A stretch of DNA of 64,000 nucleotides from assembly GCA_965205045.1 (NCBI GenBank), contig OZ242031.1, positions 4,774,001 through 4,838,000 on the forward strand, given 5' to 3'. Each line of letters begins with the position of its first letter. Within the stretch, counting starts at the first letter, position 1. The stretch is from UBA6522 sp965205045 (lineage in GTDB: Bacteria > Pseudomonadota > Gammaproteobacteria > Steroidobacterales > Rariloculaceae). The position numbers and the translations under genes were made by a program. The notes beneath the pieces were generated by a model. The model saw only the letters and a program-made list of their open reading frames with translations, was not told where the DNA came from and did not search any database. Shown in pieces: positions 16,763 through 26,126 of the stretch.

Positions 16763-16966
16763 GATAGAAATGTCCTTTGCTCGCAAGCCGCGCAAGGAAA
16801 TGCGGCTGATCGTACCGCGACAGTAAGGGAATTGATTCCTTCAATTGGACGGCTGCCGCCGTTCGCTTGGGTGGGGATTGCAGCCGCTTCATTTGTCGTT
16901 CACTACCCGAATGGATAGCGACGATTTCGGGCCGGTTCGCTCGCGTATAGTTGGCGCGTAACGGCC

Positions 16967-18220
16967 ATGAACGAATATGTAACGTCACGTGTACCCAAAC
17001 ATCGTACGACCAGCGGTTGGCAGATCGCGTTAGTCAAGATTGGGGTTGTCGTAGCGCTGCCCGGGTTCCTGACAGGGGCCGAAATCGGCGCTCAACTTGG
17101 ACTGGTCGACGCCGCCATTGCGATCATCGCCGGCTGCACAGTGCTGGGGATCATCTGTTCCCTGACCGGTACTGTGGCAGCAAGAAGTCGCTTGCCGACC
17201 GCCGCGATCACAAGGTTCGCCTTTGGCTACCTTGGCGCGAAGATCGTCAACGCGATGTTGGCAGTCACGCTGATCGGCTGGTTCGCCGTGACTGTGGAGC
17301 TGTTCGCCAGAGTGCTGCTGGGTATGTTCGAAAATGCGCTGGCGGGGCCCATGTGGAACCTCGCCTTCGTGGTTGTCGGGGGAACGCTGATGCTGCTGAC
17401 AACCCTGTACGGCTTCAAGGCTCTGACGTTGCTCTCGCGATGGGCCGTGCCTGTGATGATGCTCGTCCTGTTCGTCATGGCATACGTGACAGCAACAGAA
17501 ACCTCGCTTGGCGAACTGTTGGCCGCTCCGGAGGCCACCGCTTCCATGGGCGTTGCAATCTCGGCCGTGATCGGCGGCCCAGCCGCGGGTATCGTGATCT
17601 TTCCCGACATTTCACGATTTGCCCGCTCCGTGAATCACGGCCGCGCGGCCGCTGTGATCTCGTATTGCCTCGGCATGCCCGTCATCCTGCTGTCGGTGGG
17701 GATTACCGCCATTGCAACCGGTGAAAAGGATCTGGTTCTGGTCATGCTCGGTCTCGGGCTGGGTATCCCTGCCATGGTGTTTCTCGTTCTGACCGCATGG
17801 ACGACGAACGCGGGCAATCTCTACTCTGGAGCCATATTCCTGTCGTCCTTGTTGAACATGTTGCCGTATCGCCACGTCGCGGTGATCGCCGGCGGGGCGG
17901 GAATCGGGATCGCGTTGCTCGGACTGACGGATTACTTCGTCCCGTTTCTCGTTACGCTGGGCATTACCATCCCCCCGATTGCAGGAATCTACGTGACGGA
18001 CTTCTTCCAGCGCGGACAGCAATACAACCTAGACGAACAGGATACGGGACGTCCCATCAGGCTGACGGCGGCGCTTGGTTGGGCGGCCGGGGTGGGCACA
18101 GGCTATGCCAGCGCCACCGGTACATTGACCGTGACCGGCGTTCCTGCCTGCGATTCCATACTGGTCTCAGGCGCGGTGTTCATTGCTCTGTCACGCCTGT
18201 GGCCTCAGGGTACCGCGTGA
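16967..18220 (+). CDS. NCS1-family nucleobase/cytosine permease
   Basis: The 417-residue protein has about 12 hydrophobic segments and the CodB-like layout: helix 1 with PGFLTGAEIGAQLGL, the WFAVTVELF helix and the SRFARSVNH segment. It should be a sodium- or proton-coupled inner-membrane importer of cytosine, allantoin, hydantoin or a similar ring compound. Start ATG 16967 has only a weak ribosome site. The divergent DUF1177-pepE pair suggests a shared role in use of nitrogen compounds. Confidence 0.85.
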   Translation: MNEYVTSRVPKHRTTSGWQIALVKIGVVVALPGFLTGAEIGAQLGLVDAAIAIIAGCTVLGIICSLTGTVAARSRLPTAAITRFAFGYLGAKIVNAMLAVTLIGWFAVTVELFARVLLGMFENALAGPMWNLAFVVVGGTLMLLTTLYGFKALTLLSRWAVPVMMLVLFVMAYVTATETSLGELLAAPEATASMGVAISAVIGGPAAGIVIFPDISRFARSVNHGRAAAVISYCLGMPVILLSVGITAIATGEKDLVLVMLGLGLGIPAMVFLVLTAWTTNAGNLYSGAIFLSSLLNMLPYRHVAVIAGGAGIGIALLGLTDYFVPFLVTLGITIPPIAGIYVTDFFQRGQQYNLDEQDTGRPIRLTAALGWAAGVGTGYASATGTLTVTGVPACDSILVSGAVFIALSRLWPQGTA

Positions 18221-18507
18221 GCGTACGCCCGGCTTGCGGCGTTCATCCCCAGTTCCATCTAAATGTACCGGTTCGATTGAGCCGCTGCGCCGTAAAAGCA
18301 TCCCAACGACATGACGGTGACCGCCAGAACGATTTGCCTCAATAACATGCGTTCCCCAATCCAGCCCTGACCATTGCGGCGCCTGCCTCGAAGGCGACGA
18401 AGTCATGAATTCCGAAACTACGCTGGAGTCAAGGATAATCGCTCAGAGCGCCGAAGTCGCGGCAGCCGATGGAGCGGATGGCAGCGGCGGCCAAGTCAGA
18501 CGCCTCA

Positions 18508-18582
18508 TTACCGGCGAGGAACCCTGAGCCCCGACTTTCCCTGGATATTTTCCATGACGAGCCCGGCGAGAAATGCGGCGAA
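18508..18582 (-). pseudogene. Fic-family C-terminal remnant
   Basis: The minus-strand reading FAAFLAGLVMENIQGKSGLR then VPRR and a stop matches the C-terminus of the intact Fic protein at 29071-30660 (FAEYLAGLVKDNIEGKPGAKVP). Only about 24 codons remain and no catalytic motif is present. It abuts the end of the regulator gene at 18589, so a Fic gene was once deleted here. Confidence 0.6.
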
Positions 18583-18588
18583 GGGGCG

Positions 18589-18990
18589 TCAGGGAATGCG
18601 AATCGACATGTCTACGAGAATGTCGGTATAGGGTACGGAGGGTTGTTTTTTCCCCTGTGCGCCGGTCGTCATCCTGACCAGGCCATAGTGCTCCATCTTC
18701 TTGAGCGTACGTGTCAGATTCGATTGCGAACGGTGGGACAACTTTGCCAACTGGGAAATACTCTCAGGCTCCTCCTGTACAATGAGCGCGAGCAGTTCAC
18801 GGTTTTGGTCAGATAACACTTGGGCCAGCGAAGCCGCTGTGGCGCGCACGGTAGTGGCGTCCGCCGTGGCCGCCCCAAGCCGCCCCAGGCCGATAACGAC
18901 TTTGTAAGCAGGCCAAAAGCTAGGCTGCTTTGCCGACAATAGCCTCGCGGAGTCCCTCAAGGAGACCTTCGAGATGGGCCATGCGTTCAC
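18589..18990 (-). CDS. MarR/HVO_A0114-like winged-helix regulator, N-terminus unclear
   Basis: The conserved part is the C-terminal 85 residues: SLAQVLSDQNRELLALI, a winged helix (SISQLAKLSHRSQSNLTRTL, KKMEHYGLVRM) and the tail VPYTDILVDMSI. This matches a family of small DNA-binding proteins often paired with toxins. The first about 45 residues do not match it and overlap the neighbouring coiled-coil gene. A start near the GTG at 18849, or an N-terminally damaged gene, is possible. No toxin partner is visible beside it. Confidence 0.6.
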   Translation of the reverse strand: MNAWPISKVSLRDSARLLSAKQPSFWPAYKVVIGLGRLGAATADATTVRATAASLAQVLSDQNRELLALIVQEEPESISQLAKLSHRSQSNLTRTLKKMEHYGLVRMTTGAQGKKQPSVPYTDILVDMSIRIP

Positions 18991-19177
18991 GGAGCGCGGC
19001 GGATTCCTGGCTGGTCTGCTCGCGGAGCGCGGCGAGCTCCCGACCGGTCTGATCGCGGAATGCGATGAGTTCGCGGCGTGTTTCGGCCGCAGACCGCTGG
19101 CCGCTCAGAATCAGGCCCGCCAAGCCGATCGCGACGCCAATGATCGTGCCGATAATTGTATATGTTTCCATCGTCAT
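18920..19177 (-). CDS. small membrane-anchored coiled-coil protein
   Basis: The 85-residue protein has one N-terminal transmembrane helix (YTIIGTIIGVAIGLAGLIL) followed by heptad-like repeats (REQTSQESAALRERMAHLEG) and the ending LEGLLEGLREAIVGKAA. Similar short proteins with a membrane anchor and an LEGLLEGLREA tail are common in uncultured bacteria. Their function is unknown. It overlaps the start of the downstream regulator frame by about 70 bases, which argues that the regulator starts later than its longest frame. Confidence 0.65.
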   Translation of the reverse strand: MTMETYTIIGTIIGVAIGLAGLILSGQRSAAETRRELIAFRDQTGRELAALREQTSQESAALRERMAHLEGLLEGLREAIVGKAA

Positions 19178-19592
19178 GGCTTGGTATCAGTCTATGCCGC
19201 CTTCCGCTCCACGATCCGCCAAATGGTGATGGGCAAACGTTAGCATACCGCCATCCGTGGCCGATACGTTCCAATCCGGGCATTGTGGCGAGTTTCTCCC
19301 TGCCCGCCCGCTCGTATTTCCCGAGCGGCGCGCAAGGAATCTTGCGCCTTGCACTTGACCGGAACTCGATATGGCCACCGCCAAGTTCGCTACGGATCGA
19401 CCGGCGATGTCCGGACGGCCCTTCCCCGATGACCTGAATGACCACGGGGCTGGGCTAGCCATATCGAGCCCCTGAGGGCACCCGACTGAGGCCCATTGTC
19501 GAAATTGGATCCCAGGCTGTCGACACACGGCGGGACGGATAAACCATCGCGGGCAGCCTCGCGACCATAACTCGTGGATTAACAATTGACCC
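19178..19592. other. noncoding stretch downstream of hsdR
   Basis: About 415 bases without a supportable gene. Open frames cross it on the minus strand but show no domain, start signal or conserved motif. It separates the hsdR stop from the coiled-coil gene. Confidence 0.4.
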
Positions 19593-22568
19593 CTACGCTG
19601 CCGTCCGAAACTCGCCGCGCACCGCCTGCTGCCAAACGTGGTCATAGACGTCATCCGCCAGAGCCGCCTTCTCTTCCGGTGTGAAGGGCGGCGTGGGCAG
19701 ACCGACGTGAATCTGGTCAAGGATGAACACCTTCACGTCCGCCTTGGTCTGTTCCTTCTCCCAGAAGCGATCAAGCTCCCCCAAGAGCGCTTCGATTGAC
19801 GCAAGCAGGTCTCGACTCGCCTGCTTCACACGCTCCCGCTCGGCTTTGCCGAGATTCTCCTTCTTCAGCAGGTCAAACAGCGCGAGCTCGTCCTCGCTGA
19901 GCCCTTCCTCGATGGCGCGACTTTGCTCCGCATAGACGAGTGCCGACGGTTCCGTGACCAGAGCCTTGAAACGAACGAACACCTGGCGGGCAAGCAGTTC
20001 GTACCGGCGCTTGGCATCGTCGGAAGTGTAGGCCGCCTCAACGGCATCCCTGAGCCCCCCGATGCGCGTGAAGCCGGTCGAACCGATCAGCACCGCCGGA
20101 TCGAAGCCCAGCCGCCGAAGATGCGACTCCGTCGCCTCGATGGCCTCGATCAGCGCCTGCACGCGCTCCTCAATGGGGCCGGCGACCTCCTCGCCTCCGG
20201 GACCGTCGTCCTCTACCGCGTACTGTGCCAGCGCTTCACGCAGACTCTGCAGCACGCCGTTGTAGTCGACGATCAGGCCGAAGTCCTTGCCCGGATAAAC
20301 TCGATTAGCTCTGGCGATGGCCTGCATCAAGGAATGCGCCTTCATTGCCTTGTCCATGTAGAGCGCAGATAGACACTCAACATCAAAGCCCGTGAGCCAC
20401 ATGGCACAGACAATGGCGACGCGAAACGGATGGTCGGGATTCTTGAACGCGGTCTCGACGTCCATTCGCTTGCCGTCGCCGGTCTCGAAACCCCGTTTCA
20501 TCCGGTCACGATGCGGGACAATGTCGAAGCCCCACCGGTTGAAGTCCCTGACCTCGTTCCGTGCTTCGCTGATGATGATTTCGACGATGGTCTCGTCGAG
20601 CCACGCGGCCTGGGCGGCAAGCTTGTCACCCTTTTCCGCCAACGCTCCACGCTCAGCCTCGTCAACCGCAGCCTCAGCCTCCGCATGCCTGGCGTCCGCC
20701 GACGCGCGAACGTCCTTCGCCTTCGCCTGCCAACGCGGCACGATGAACTGGAGCATCCGAGCACAGGTAATCTTGTCGATGCACACCAGCATCGACTTGC
20801 CCGATTGCCACCGCATTGCACAATGTTCGACGAAGTCGGCGGCAATCCGCTCGAGCCGTTCGTCGGCGGTAATGACCTCGTAGTCCTTGCCCAGCAACTT
20901 CTCGAGCGATGCCTCCTGGTCGGAGTCGAGCGTCGCCGCTTCGATCTTCTCCGCGATGCGTTCGTTCAGGTCCGCACGCCCGACACCCAGTTTGTCGCCG
21001 CGGTTCTCGTAAACCAGCCTGACGGTCGCGCCGTCCTGTACGGAGCGAATGAAGTCGTACCGGGAGACATAGTCCCCGAATATGCGCTTGGTTAGCTCGT
21101 CGTGAATGAACAGAGGCGTCCCGGTGAATCCGATAAAGGCCGCGTTCGGCAACGCATTACGCATGTTGCGAGCCAGACGTCCCGCCTGGGTCCGGTGCGC
21201 CTCGTCGGAGATAACGATGATGTCGTCCCGATCACTGTACGGTCGCTTCCGGTCGACATCCTTGTTGAACTTGTGGATCAGGCTGAAAACGTAACGGTGG
21301 TTCTCCTTCAGGCGCTTCTCCAGGTCGTCTCCGGACGCGGCGCGCGGCGTTGTGTCGTTCGCAACGCCGCAACCGACGAACGTCCTGAAGATCTGGCTGT
21401 CCAGATCCTTCCGGTCGGTCATCAGCACGAACGTGAAGTTCCCTTGCAACTTCCGCCGAACCTTCTCGGCGAAGAAAACCATCGAGTACGACTTGCCGCT
21501 GCCCTGCGTGTGCCAGAACACACCGAGCCGACCGAGGTCTTCGTGTGCACGTTCGATTATTTCAACCGGTCCTTTGGGAACGAACGGCTGCTCATCGGCG
21601 ACCTTGAGAGATTTCGGCCCTTTGAAAGTGGGAGCGAGGGATTCCAGGGGCAGATCGACCACCCGGTATCTGAGCCGTCGCGCGGGCGGGAACTCCTGCT
21701 TCAGAGCCTCCTGACGTTCCGCCGACGCCACCGCGCGGTTGACGCCCAGTACCTGGTGGTTTCGGGCGATGATCTTCCGGGTGGCGCCCGGCTTGCTTTC
21801 GTCGAACAGGATGAAATTCTCGACGATGTCGAGCAGCCGATCATGGGCGAGCATACCGTTCAGCAACGTCTCGGCGTCCAGGCTGCCGTCGTCCGCCTCG
21901 TCGTACCGCTTCCACTCCGCGAAATGTTCCCATTCGCTGGTAATCGACCCGTACCGGGCTCGGTCGCCGTTCGAAACGACCAGAAACGCGTTGTGATGGA
22001 AGGCATGGGCGATGACGTTCTCGTCCATGTAGTCCGTGAGGTTGTCGTCGAAGCCCTCGCGTATGTTTCTGTAGACCGCCTTCAATTCGATAAACACCAG
22101 GGGCAGACCGTTCACGAAACAGACCAGATCGGCCCGGCGGTTGTAGTTGGGGGTGCGAATGCCCGTGAGCTTCAGTTCACGCACGGCGAGGAAGCGGTTC
22201 GAGCCCGGTGCGTTGTCGAAGTCGATCACTCTAGCGCGGGCGGATTTCCGGTGGCCTTGCGCGTCGCGGTATTTCACGGGTACCCCTGCGCGGAGCAAGC
22301 GGTAGAAATCGCGGTTGTGTTGAACCATTGAGCGGCTTACGTCGTAGACGGTCAGCTCCCGCACGGCGGCGTCGATGGCGGAGACTGGCAGCTCGGGATT
22401 CAGGCGTTCCAACGCCGTCCGCAGATCGCGGGTAAGCACTGCTTCCTTTGTGTTGAGACGTCCGAGCATGCTTCCCAGCCCGAAGGTCTCGTTGTTCCAT
22501 GCATAGACGCATTCCCAGCCAAGTTCCTGCTCCAAATGCTCGGCGAAGGTCGCTTGTACCAGACGGTC
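19593..22568 (-). pseudogene. hsdR: type I restriction endonuclease R subunit, body, 5' end cut off by IS66
   Basis: This segment encodes about 991 residues of HsdR. The nuclease domain has the PD-(D/E)XK signature (RADLVCFVNGLPLVFIELKA); the motor has Walker A TQGSGKS and the DEAH box ISDEAHRT; the C-terminal helical region follows. The first nine codons (MAITLINSE) lie at 24959-24985, beyond an IS66-family insertion; joining the two parts gives exactly 1,001 codons. HsdR with HsdM and HsdS would cut unmethylated DNA. Expression of the severed part would need a promoter within the IS and an internal start (a TTG at 22535 is possible). Loss of restriction with retained methylation is likely. 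Confidence 0.9.
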
Positions 22569-22576
22569 TTCGCTGT
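22569..22576. repeat. 8-bp IS66 target duplication, left copy (TTCGCTGT)
   Basis: It is identical to 24959-24966. Eight bases is the usual IS66-family duplication. Confidence 0.95.
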
Positions 22577-22614
22577 GTAAGCGGGCAAACTGGACCGTTC
22601 TGGACTTTCGCGGC

Positions 22615-24177
22615 CTAGTGAAGTGGGGGATCGCGGGCGCGGTCCAGGTCGGACCGTAGCGGATTGTCGGCGAAAAGCGTCTTCCACACCCTTGGGGTCA
22701 GTTCGACGGCGCGCTTGGCCGGATGCCGGTCGATCCGCTGCAACACGTCGACCAGGTAGATGTAGGGGTTCACGCCCTGCAGCTGGCAGGTCGCGAGCAA
22801 GCTCTGGATCGCCCCGACGCGGCGCGCGCCCAGTTCCGTCCAGGCGAACAGCCAGTTGCGCCGGCCCATCGGGATCGGGCGCAGGCCCCGCTCAAGGTGG
22901 TTCGTGTCGATGGCGACCCCGGGGTCCTCCAGAAACACCCGCAGCCCGGCCTCGCGTTCCGCCGCGTAGGCCAGCGCCTGACCGAACGGGTGGCTCGGCA
23001 GCAGGTCCACCCGCTGGCGTTGTTGTTTGCACCAGTCGAAAAACGCGTCCACCGCCGCGGCGCTGCGCTCGCGCCGCCAGGCCAGCTTCGCCGGGCCGTC
23101 GAGCTTCTTCTTGCGTATCTTCTTCTCGTGCCGGTACAGCGCGCCGATGAGCGACAACGCCGCGGCCACGCCCTCGGGATCGCTCTGCTTGGCATCCACG
23201 AAATTACGCCGGCAATGACTCCAGCACTGCGCATGCGCGAGGCCGCGGCGCTTCGCGAACGCCTCGTACGCACCGTACCCGTCGCTCAACAGTGTGCCCG
23301 AGAAATCCCCGAGGAACCTCTCCACGTGCTTGTGCGCGCGGCTCGGCGCGTAGTGAAACACCAACTCGTCGTCCTGCCCGTACACCGGCCAGAAGTACGC
23401 CGCGCGCATCTTGCCCGGCCCGCTGCGCCCGGCCTTGATCGAGGTCTCGTCCATGGCCACGACCGCGCCGCTCAAAATGTGCGCGGATTGCGCCGAGACC
23501 AGCGGCCCCAACAGGTCGATGGCCCGTCCGGCCCAGTTCGTCAGACTGCGCCGGCTCACCGCGATCCCGCTGTCGGCCAGGCGCCGGTGCTGGCGGTACA
23601 GCGGCAGGTGATATCGAAACTTGTCCACCAGCAGCCCGGCCAGGAAGCTCACGTCCACCGCCGCGCGCCCCAGCACGTTCGGCGGCGCCGCCGGCGTCAA
23701 CACCTGCCCGGTGTCCCGGCGCTTGACGACCTGGCGCACGTACCTCAGCACCTTGTAGCTGCCCGGCTCCTGGGCCAGCCGGTGCGTGACCTTCTCCCCC
23801 ACGAACTCCCGCTCGGACTCCGGAATCGCCTCGATGGCGGGGTCCGTCACATGGATCGTCTCCACCGGCACCGTCTCGTCGAACCGCAACCCGTGCTCGT
23901 TGACCGCCCCGTCGCGGCGCTTCTTCCGGCGCCGGTAGCGGATCTCTTGCGTGGGCGCCTCCCCGGCCGGTGTCGCCTCGATGCCCAGCGCCGCGAACAG
24001 GCTCGCCTGCTCCGCCTCGTCGAACTCGAGCCGCTTCTCGGACTTCGGCCCGAACAACTGGCGCTGGAACCACTCCAGTTGACGCTTGACCGAGGCCAGT
24101 TGGCCGGTGAGGTCGGCGACGGTCGCGTTCAATCGCGCGTTCTCTTGTTGAAGAACCTCGATCCGGGCGTGGGACAA
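22615..24177 (-). CDS. tnpC: IS66-family transposase TnpC
   Basis: The 520-residue DDE transposase has an N-terminal coiled coil (RIEVLQQENARLNATVADL), the IS66 segment RQLFGPKSEKR, a central catalytic domain (AVVAMDETSIKA with the first Asp, LLSDGYGAY with the second, TNHLERGLRPI with the Glu) and the family's typical C-terminal region. It catalyses cut and strand transfer together with TnpA and TnpB. It starts at TTG 24177, downstream of tnpB. It is intact. Confidence 0.93.
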   Translation of the reverse strand: MSHARIEVLQQENARLNATVADLTGQLASVKRQLEWFQRQLFGPKSEKRLEFDEAEQASLFAALGIEATPAGEAPTQEIRYRRRKKRRDGAVNEHGLRFDETVPVETIHVTDPAIEAIPESEREFVGEKVTHRLAQEPGSYKVLRYVRQVVKRRDTGQVLTPAAPPNVLGRAAVDVSFLAGLLVDKFRYHLPLYRQHRRLADSGIAVSRRSLTNWAGRAIDLLGPLVSAQSAHILSGAVVAMDETSIKAGRSGPGKMRAAYFWPVYGQDDELVFHYAPSRAHKHVERFLGDFSGTLLSDGYGAYEAFAKRRGLAHAQCWSHCRRNFVDAKQSDPEGVAAALSLIGALYRHEKKIRKKKLDGPAKLAWRRERSAAAVDAFFDWCKQQRQRVDLLPSHPFGQALAYAAEREAGLRVFLEDPGVAIDTNHLERGLRPIPMGRRNWLFAWTELGARRVGAIQSLLATCQLQGVNPYIYLVDVLQRIDRHPAKRAVELTPRVWKTLFADNPLRSDLDRARDPPLH

Positions 24178-24229
24178 GGGGTTCGCACTCGCCGCCGTTG
24201 AAGCGCCGATTATACCCGCTCCACGCCCG

Positions 24230-24580
24230 TCACGCCGCCATCCGGTAACGCTTGCGCTGGCGCCGGACCACGATGTCCGTCCCCTCCAGCAGCGCCAGCA
24301 GCGCGGTGCGAGTCAACGCCAGGGACCCGCCGCCCCGTGCGCCCAACGCCGCGAACCGCCCTTGCTCCAGGCGCTTGGCCCAGATCCAGTACCCGCCGGC
24401 ATCGAACGCCAGCACCTTCAGCATCGTGCGCCGGCGGTTCACGAACACGTACCACTGCCCGTTCGTGGGATCGCGTCCCAGCTCGTGGCGCACCAGCGCC
24501 GAGAGCCCGTCGAAGGAACGGCGCATGTCGCACGGCGGCGTGTACAGCCAGATGCGGCAATCCCCGCCGAGGTTCAACAC
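24230..24580 (-). CDS. tnpB: IS66-family accessory protein TnpB
   Basis: The 116-residue protein begins at a GTG overlapping the tnpA stop (GTGTTGA). It has the TnpB (IS66 Orf2) sequence: RIWLYTPPCDMRRSFDGLSA, then WYVFVNRRRTMLKVLAFD and WAKRLEQGRF. It is needed for IS66 transposition, but its exact activity is unknown. A longer open frame upstream is only an overlap with tnpA in another frame. Confidence 0.9.
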   Translation of the reverse strand: MLNLGGDCRIWLYTPPCDMRRSFDGLSALVRHELGRDPTNGQWYVFVNRRRTMLKVLAFDAGGYWIWAKRLEQGRFAALGARGGGSLALTRTALLALLEGTDIVVRRQRKRYRMAA

Positions 24581-24873
24581 CGCGGCGGGCGACGCAACCG
24601 CAATACCACCCCCTCGCCCAGGTCCAGCTCCGCCTCCCACGCCGGCAATGCCGTCGGCGAATCGGCCAACTCCACGAACCGTCCCGCGCCGTTCGCCCCG
24701 CTGCCCGCTTCGGAGCGCCGCAGCTTGCGCCGCCACAACGAAAACGTGCTCGGCGCCAAGTCCTCCGCCGTGCAAAACTGCTTGCGCGTCTGGCCGCTAC
24801 GCTCGAACCGCGACACGATCGTCCGCCACTCCTCCGCCGAGCGGCGCACCGTCATCCGTTTGCCCTCGCTCAT
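24574..24873 (-). CDS. tnpA: IS66-family TnpA DNA-binding protein
   Basis: The 99-residue protein starts at ATG 24873, which has GGAGG and GGGAGG before it. It carries the TnpA helix-turn-helix (WRTIVSRFERSGQTRKQFCT, then LAPSTFSLWRRKL). It should bind the element's ends. Upstream ATGs at 24894 and 24945 are in frame but lack the ribosome site. Confidence 0.9.
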   Translation of the reverse strand: MSEGKRMTVRRSAEEWRTIVSRFERSGQTRKQFCTAEDLAPSTFSLWRRKLRRSEAGSGANGAGRFVELADSPTALPAWEAELDLGEGVVLRLRRPPRC

Positions 24874-24958
24874 CCTCCCAGCCTCCTTCGTCATGAAAAC
24901 ATCGAAGGAAACCCCATAATCAGGCGACGGACAATGACGGCTCAAATTGCCCGCTTAC

Positions 24959-24985
24959 TTCGCTGTTGATGAGCGTTATGGCCAT
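24959..24985 (-). pseudogene. hsdR: hsdR 5' end (first nine codons)
   Basis: The sequence encodes MAITLINSE and includes the right copy of the 8-bp IS66 duplication (24959-24966). Joined to 22568 it continues DRLVQATFAEHLEQELGW, the normal start of this HsdR group. The ATG lies 37 bases after the hsdS stop, as the third gene of an hsdM-hsdS-hsdR operon. Confidence 0.85.
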
Positions 24986-25022
24986 GATGTACAGTGGCTT
25001 ACGCCTTTTCGAGGTTGGTGCA

Positions 25023-26126
25023 TTAGACGACTATCGTCCCGTTCATCAGGCGCGGGAGGAGGAGGTCGCGGGCTTCTGCGAGCTTCTCGTTCTGGCTGGT
25101 CAGACAAGCAATCTGTCGATCAATCACACTTGCATGATCGTCGAACTCGCGCACGAGCTTAGGTGGTGGCTCAAGAAAAATCTGGCCTTCGAGCTCTTTC
25201 TTGTTGGTGGCCGCGTAGATCGCACCTGTTCCGATGATGTCCTCGGTGTAGAAGTGGTTCTTCAATGCGTAGAAGAGAAATGACTGATACCCGGCGCGCG
25301 ACCGAATTGCTGCAAGACCCCGTCCAAGGATGATGTCATCCCGCGTAACGTTGATGCGACCGACGGGAGCCCTAACGCTGACCAATATATCCCCTGCTCT
25401 TCCGACCTTGGTTATCACCGACGAGTAAACACGATGCGACACGAAGCGATAGCCATAGTCCGTTACGCCCTGATGAAACGGAAGGCCCTCGCCAGTATCG
25501 TTATAGAATTGAGATTTTGGGCTCTGTCCCATAACGACTTCTGCAATTTTAATCAGTGGCCGATGTCTCCACCCCGCAGGCAGACCGTCAATGATCTTGA
25601 CGTGTTCGTGACCCGGAAAGCGCAAGTGTACGAACCATTCACGGTAGAGCAACCCTGCCGCCTCCTCCAGCAATGCGATCCGGCGTCGGTTGTTCTCGAT
25701 CAGGTTGTCATAGGCGGACAGCACTGAGGCAATGGCTACTTGATCCTCCGGTCCCGGCGCACTCACATTCAACGTATGAAGCACATTGCGATCAAATCCT
25801 GGAACTGCGGCCTTCTCGGACTGATAGTTGCGAAGCGTGTTCCGGAGCAAGTACGCAACGTATCGGGGGTCGTTTCCTTTGAAATCGATTACGTAGAGAG
25901 CTGTGTTGAGAGGCCAGAAGGGTTCTTCAACGAAGTACACTTCACCCAAAGTCCCGTAGCGACCGGTAACCACGCCCGGTGGTTCAGCCTTCGCAACGTT
26001 GTGGAATCCCGTAATTCCAGCGGACGATACGATCGGCACAATGCCTGGTTGCCGTTTCCTTTCGGGGAGGTCATGCCCACGCTTCAGCGTCAATACTTCG
26101 CCGAGCACTTGGTCTTGCCAAGTCAC
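25023..26126 (-). CDS. hsdS: type I restriction-modification specificity subunit
   Basis: The 367-residue HsdS has two target-recognition domains, each followed by a conserved helix. The first starts TWQDQVLGEVLTLKRGHDLP and is followed by DNLIENNRRRIALLEEAAGLL. The second spans roughly 180-330 and is followed by IACLTSQNEKLAEARDLLLPRL. It sets the DNA sequence methylated by HsdM and cut by HsdR. Its start overlaps the hsdM stop by 4 bases (ATGA). Both recognition domains seem complete, so the methylase should be functional. Confidence 0.92.
   Translation of the reverse strand: MTWQDQVLGEVLTLKRGHDLPERKRQPGIVPIVSSAGITGFHNVAKAEPPGVVTGRYGTLGEVYFVEEPFWPLNTALYVIDFKGNDPRYVAYLLRNTLRNYQSEKAAVPGFDRNVLHTLNVSAPGPEDQVAIASVLSAYDNLIENNRRRIALLEEAAGLLYREWFVHLRFPGHEHVKIIDGLPAGWRHRPLIKIAEVVMGQSPKSQFYNDTGEGLPFHQGVTDYGYRFVSHRVYSSVITKVGRAGDILVSVRAPVGRINVTRDDIILGRGLAAIRSRAGYQSFLFYALKNHFYTEDIIGTGAIYAATNKKELEGQIFLEPPPKLVREFDDHASVIDRQIACLTSQNEKLAEARDLLLPRLMNGTIVV

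Larger units (their letters stand above)
22577..24958 (-). mobile_element. complete IS66-family insertion sequence in hsdR
   Basis: The 2,382-bp element starts GTAAGCGGGCAA and ends with its reverse complement (12 perfect bases, then a weaker match). An 8-bp direct repeat flanks it. It carries tnpA, tnpB and tnpC in the standard order on the minus strand, the same orientation as hsdR. All three frames look intact. It interrupts hsdR after codon nine, so the insertion appears recent and the element could still be active. Confidence 0.95.

Noticed and set aside
18402..18524. 40-codon plus-strand frame from ATG
   Set aside because: No ribosome site or known motif, and it overlaps the Fic remnant on the other strand.
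22723..24201. 492-codon plus-strand frame inside IS66
   Set aside because: It is the antisense shadow of tnpC.
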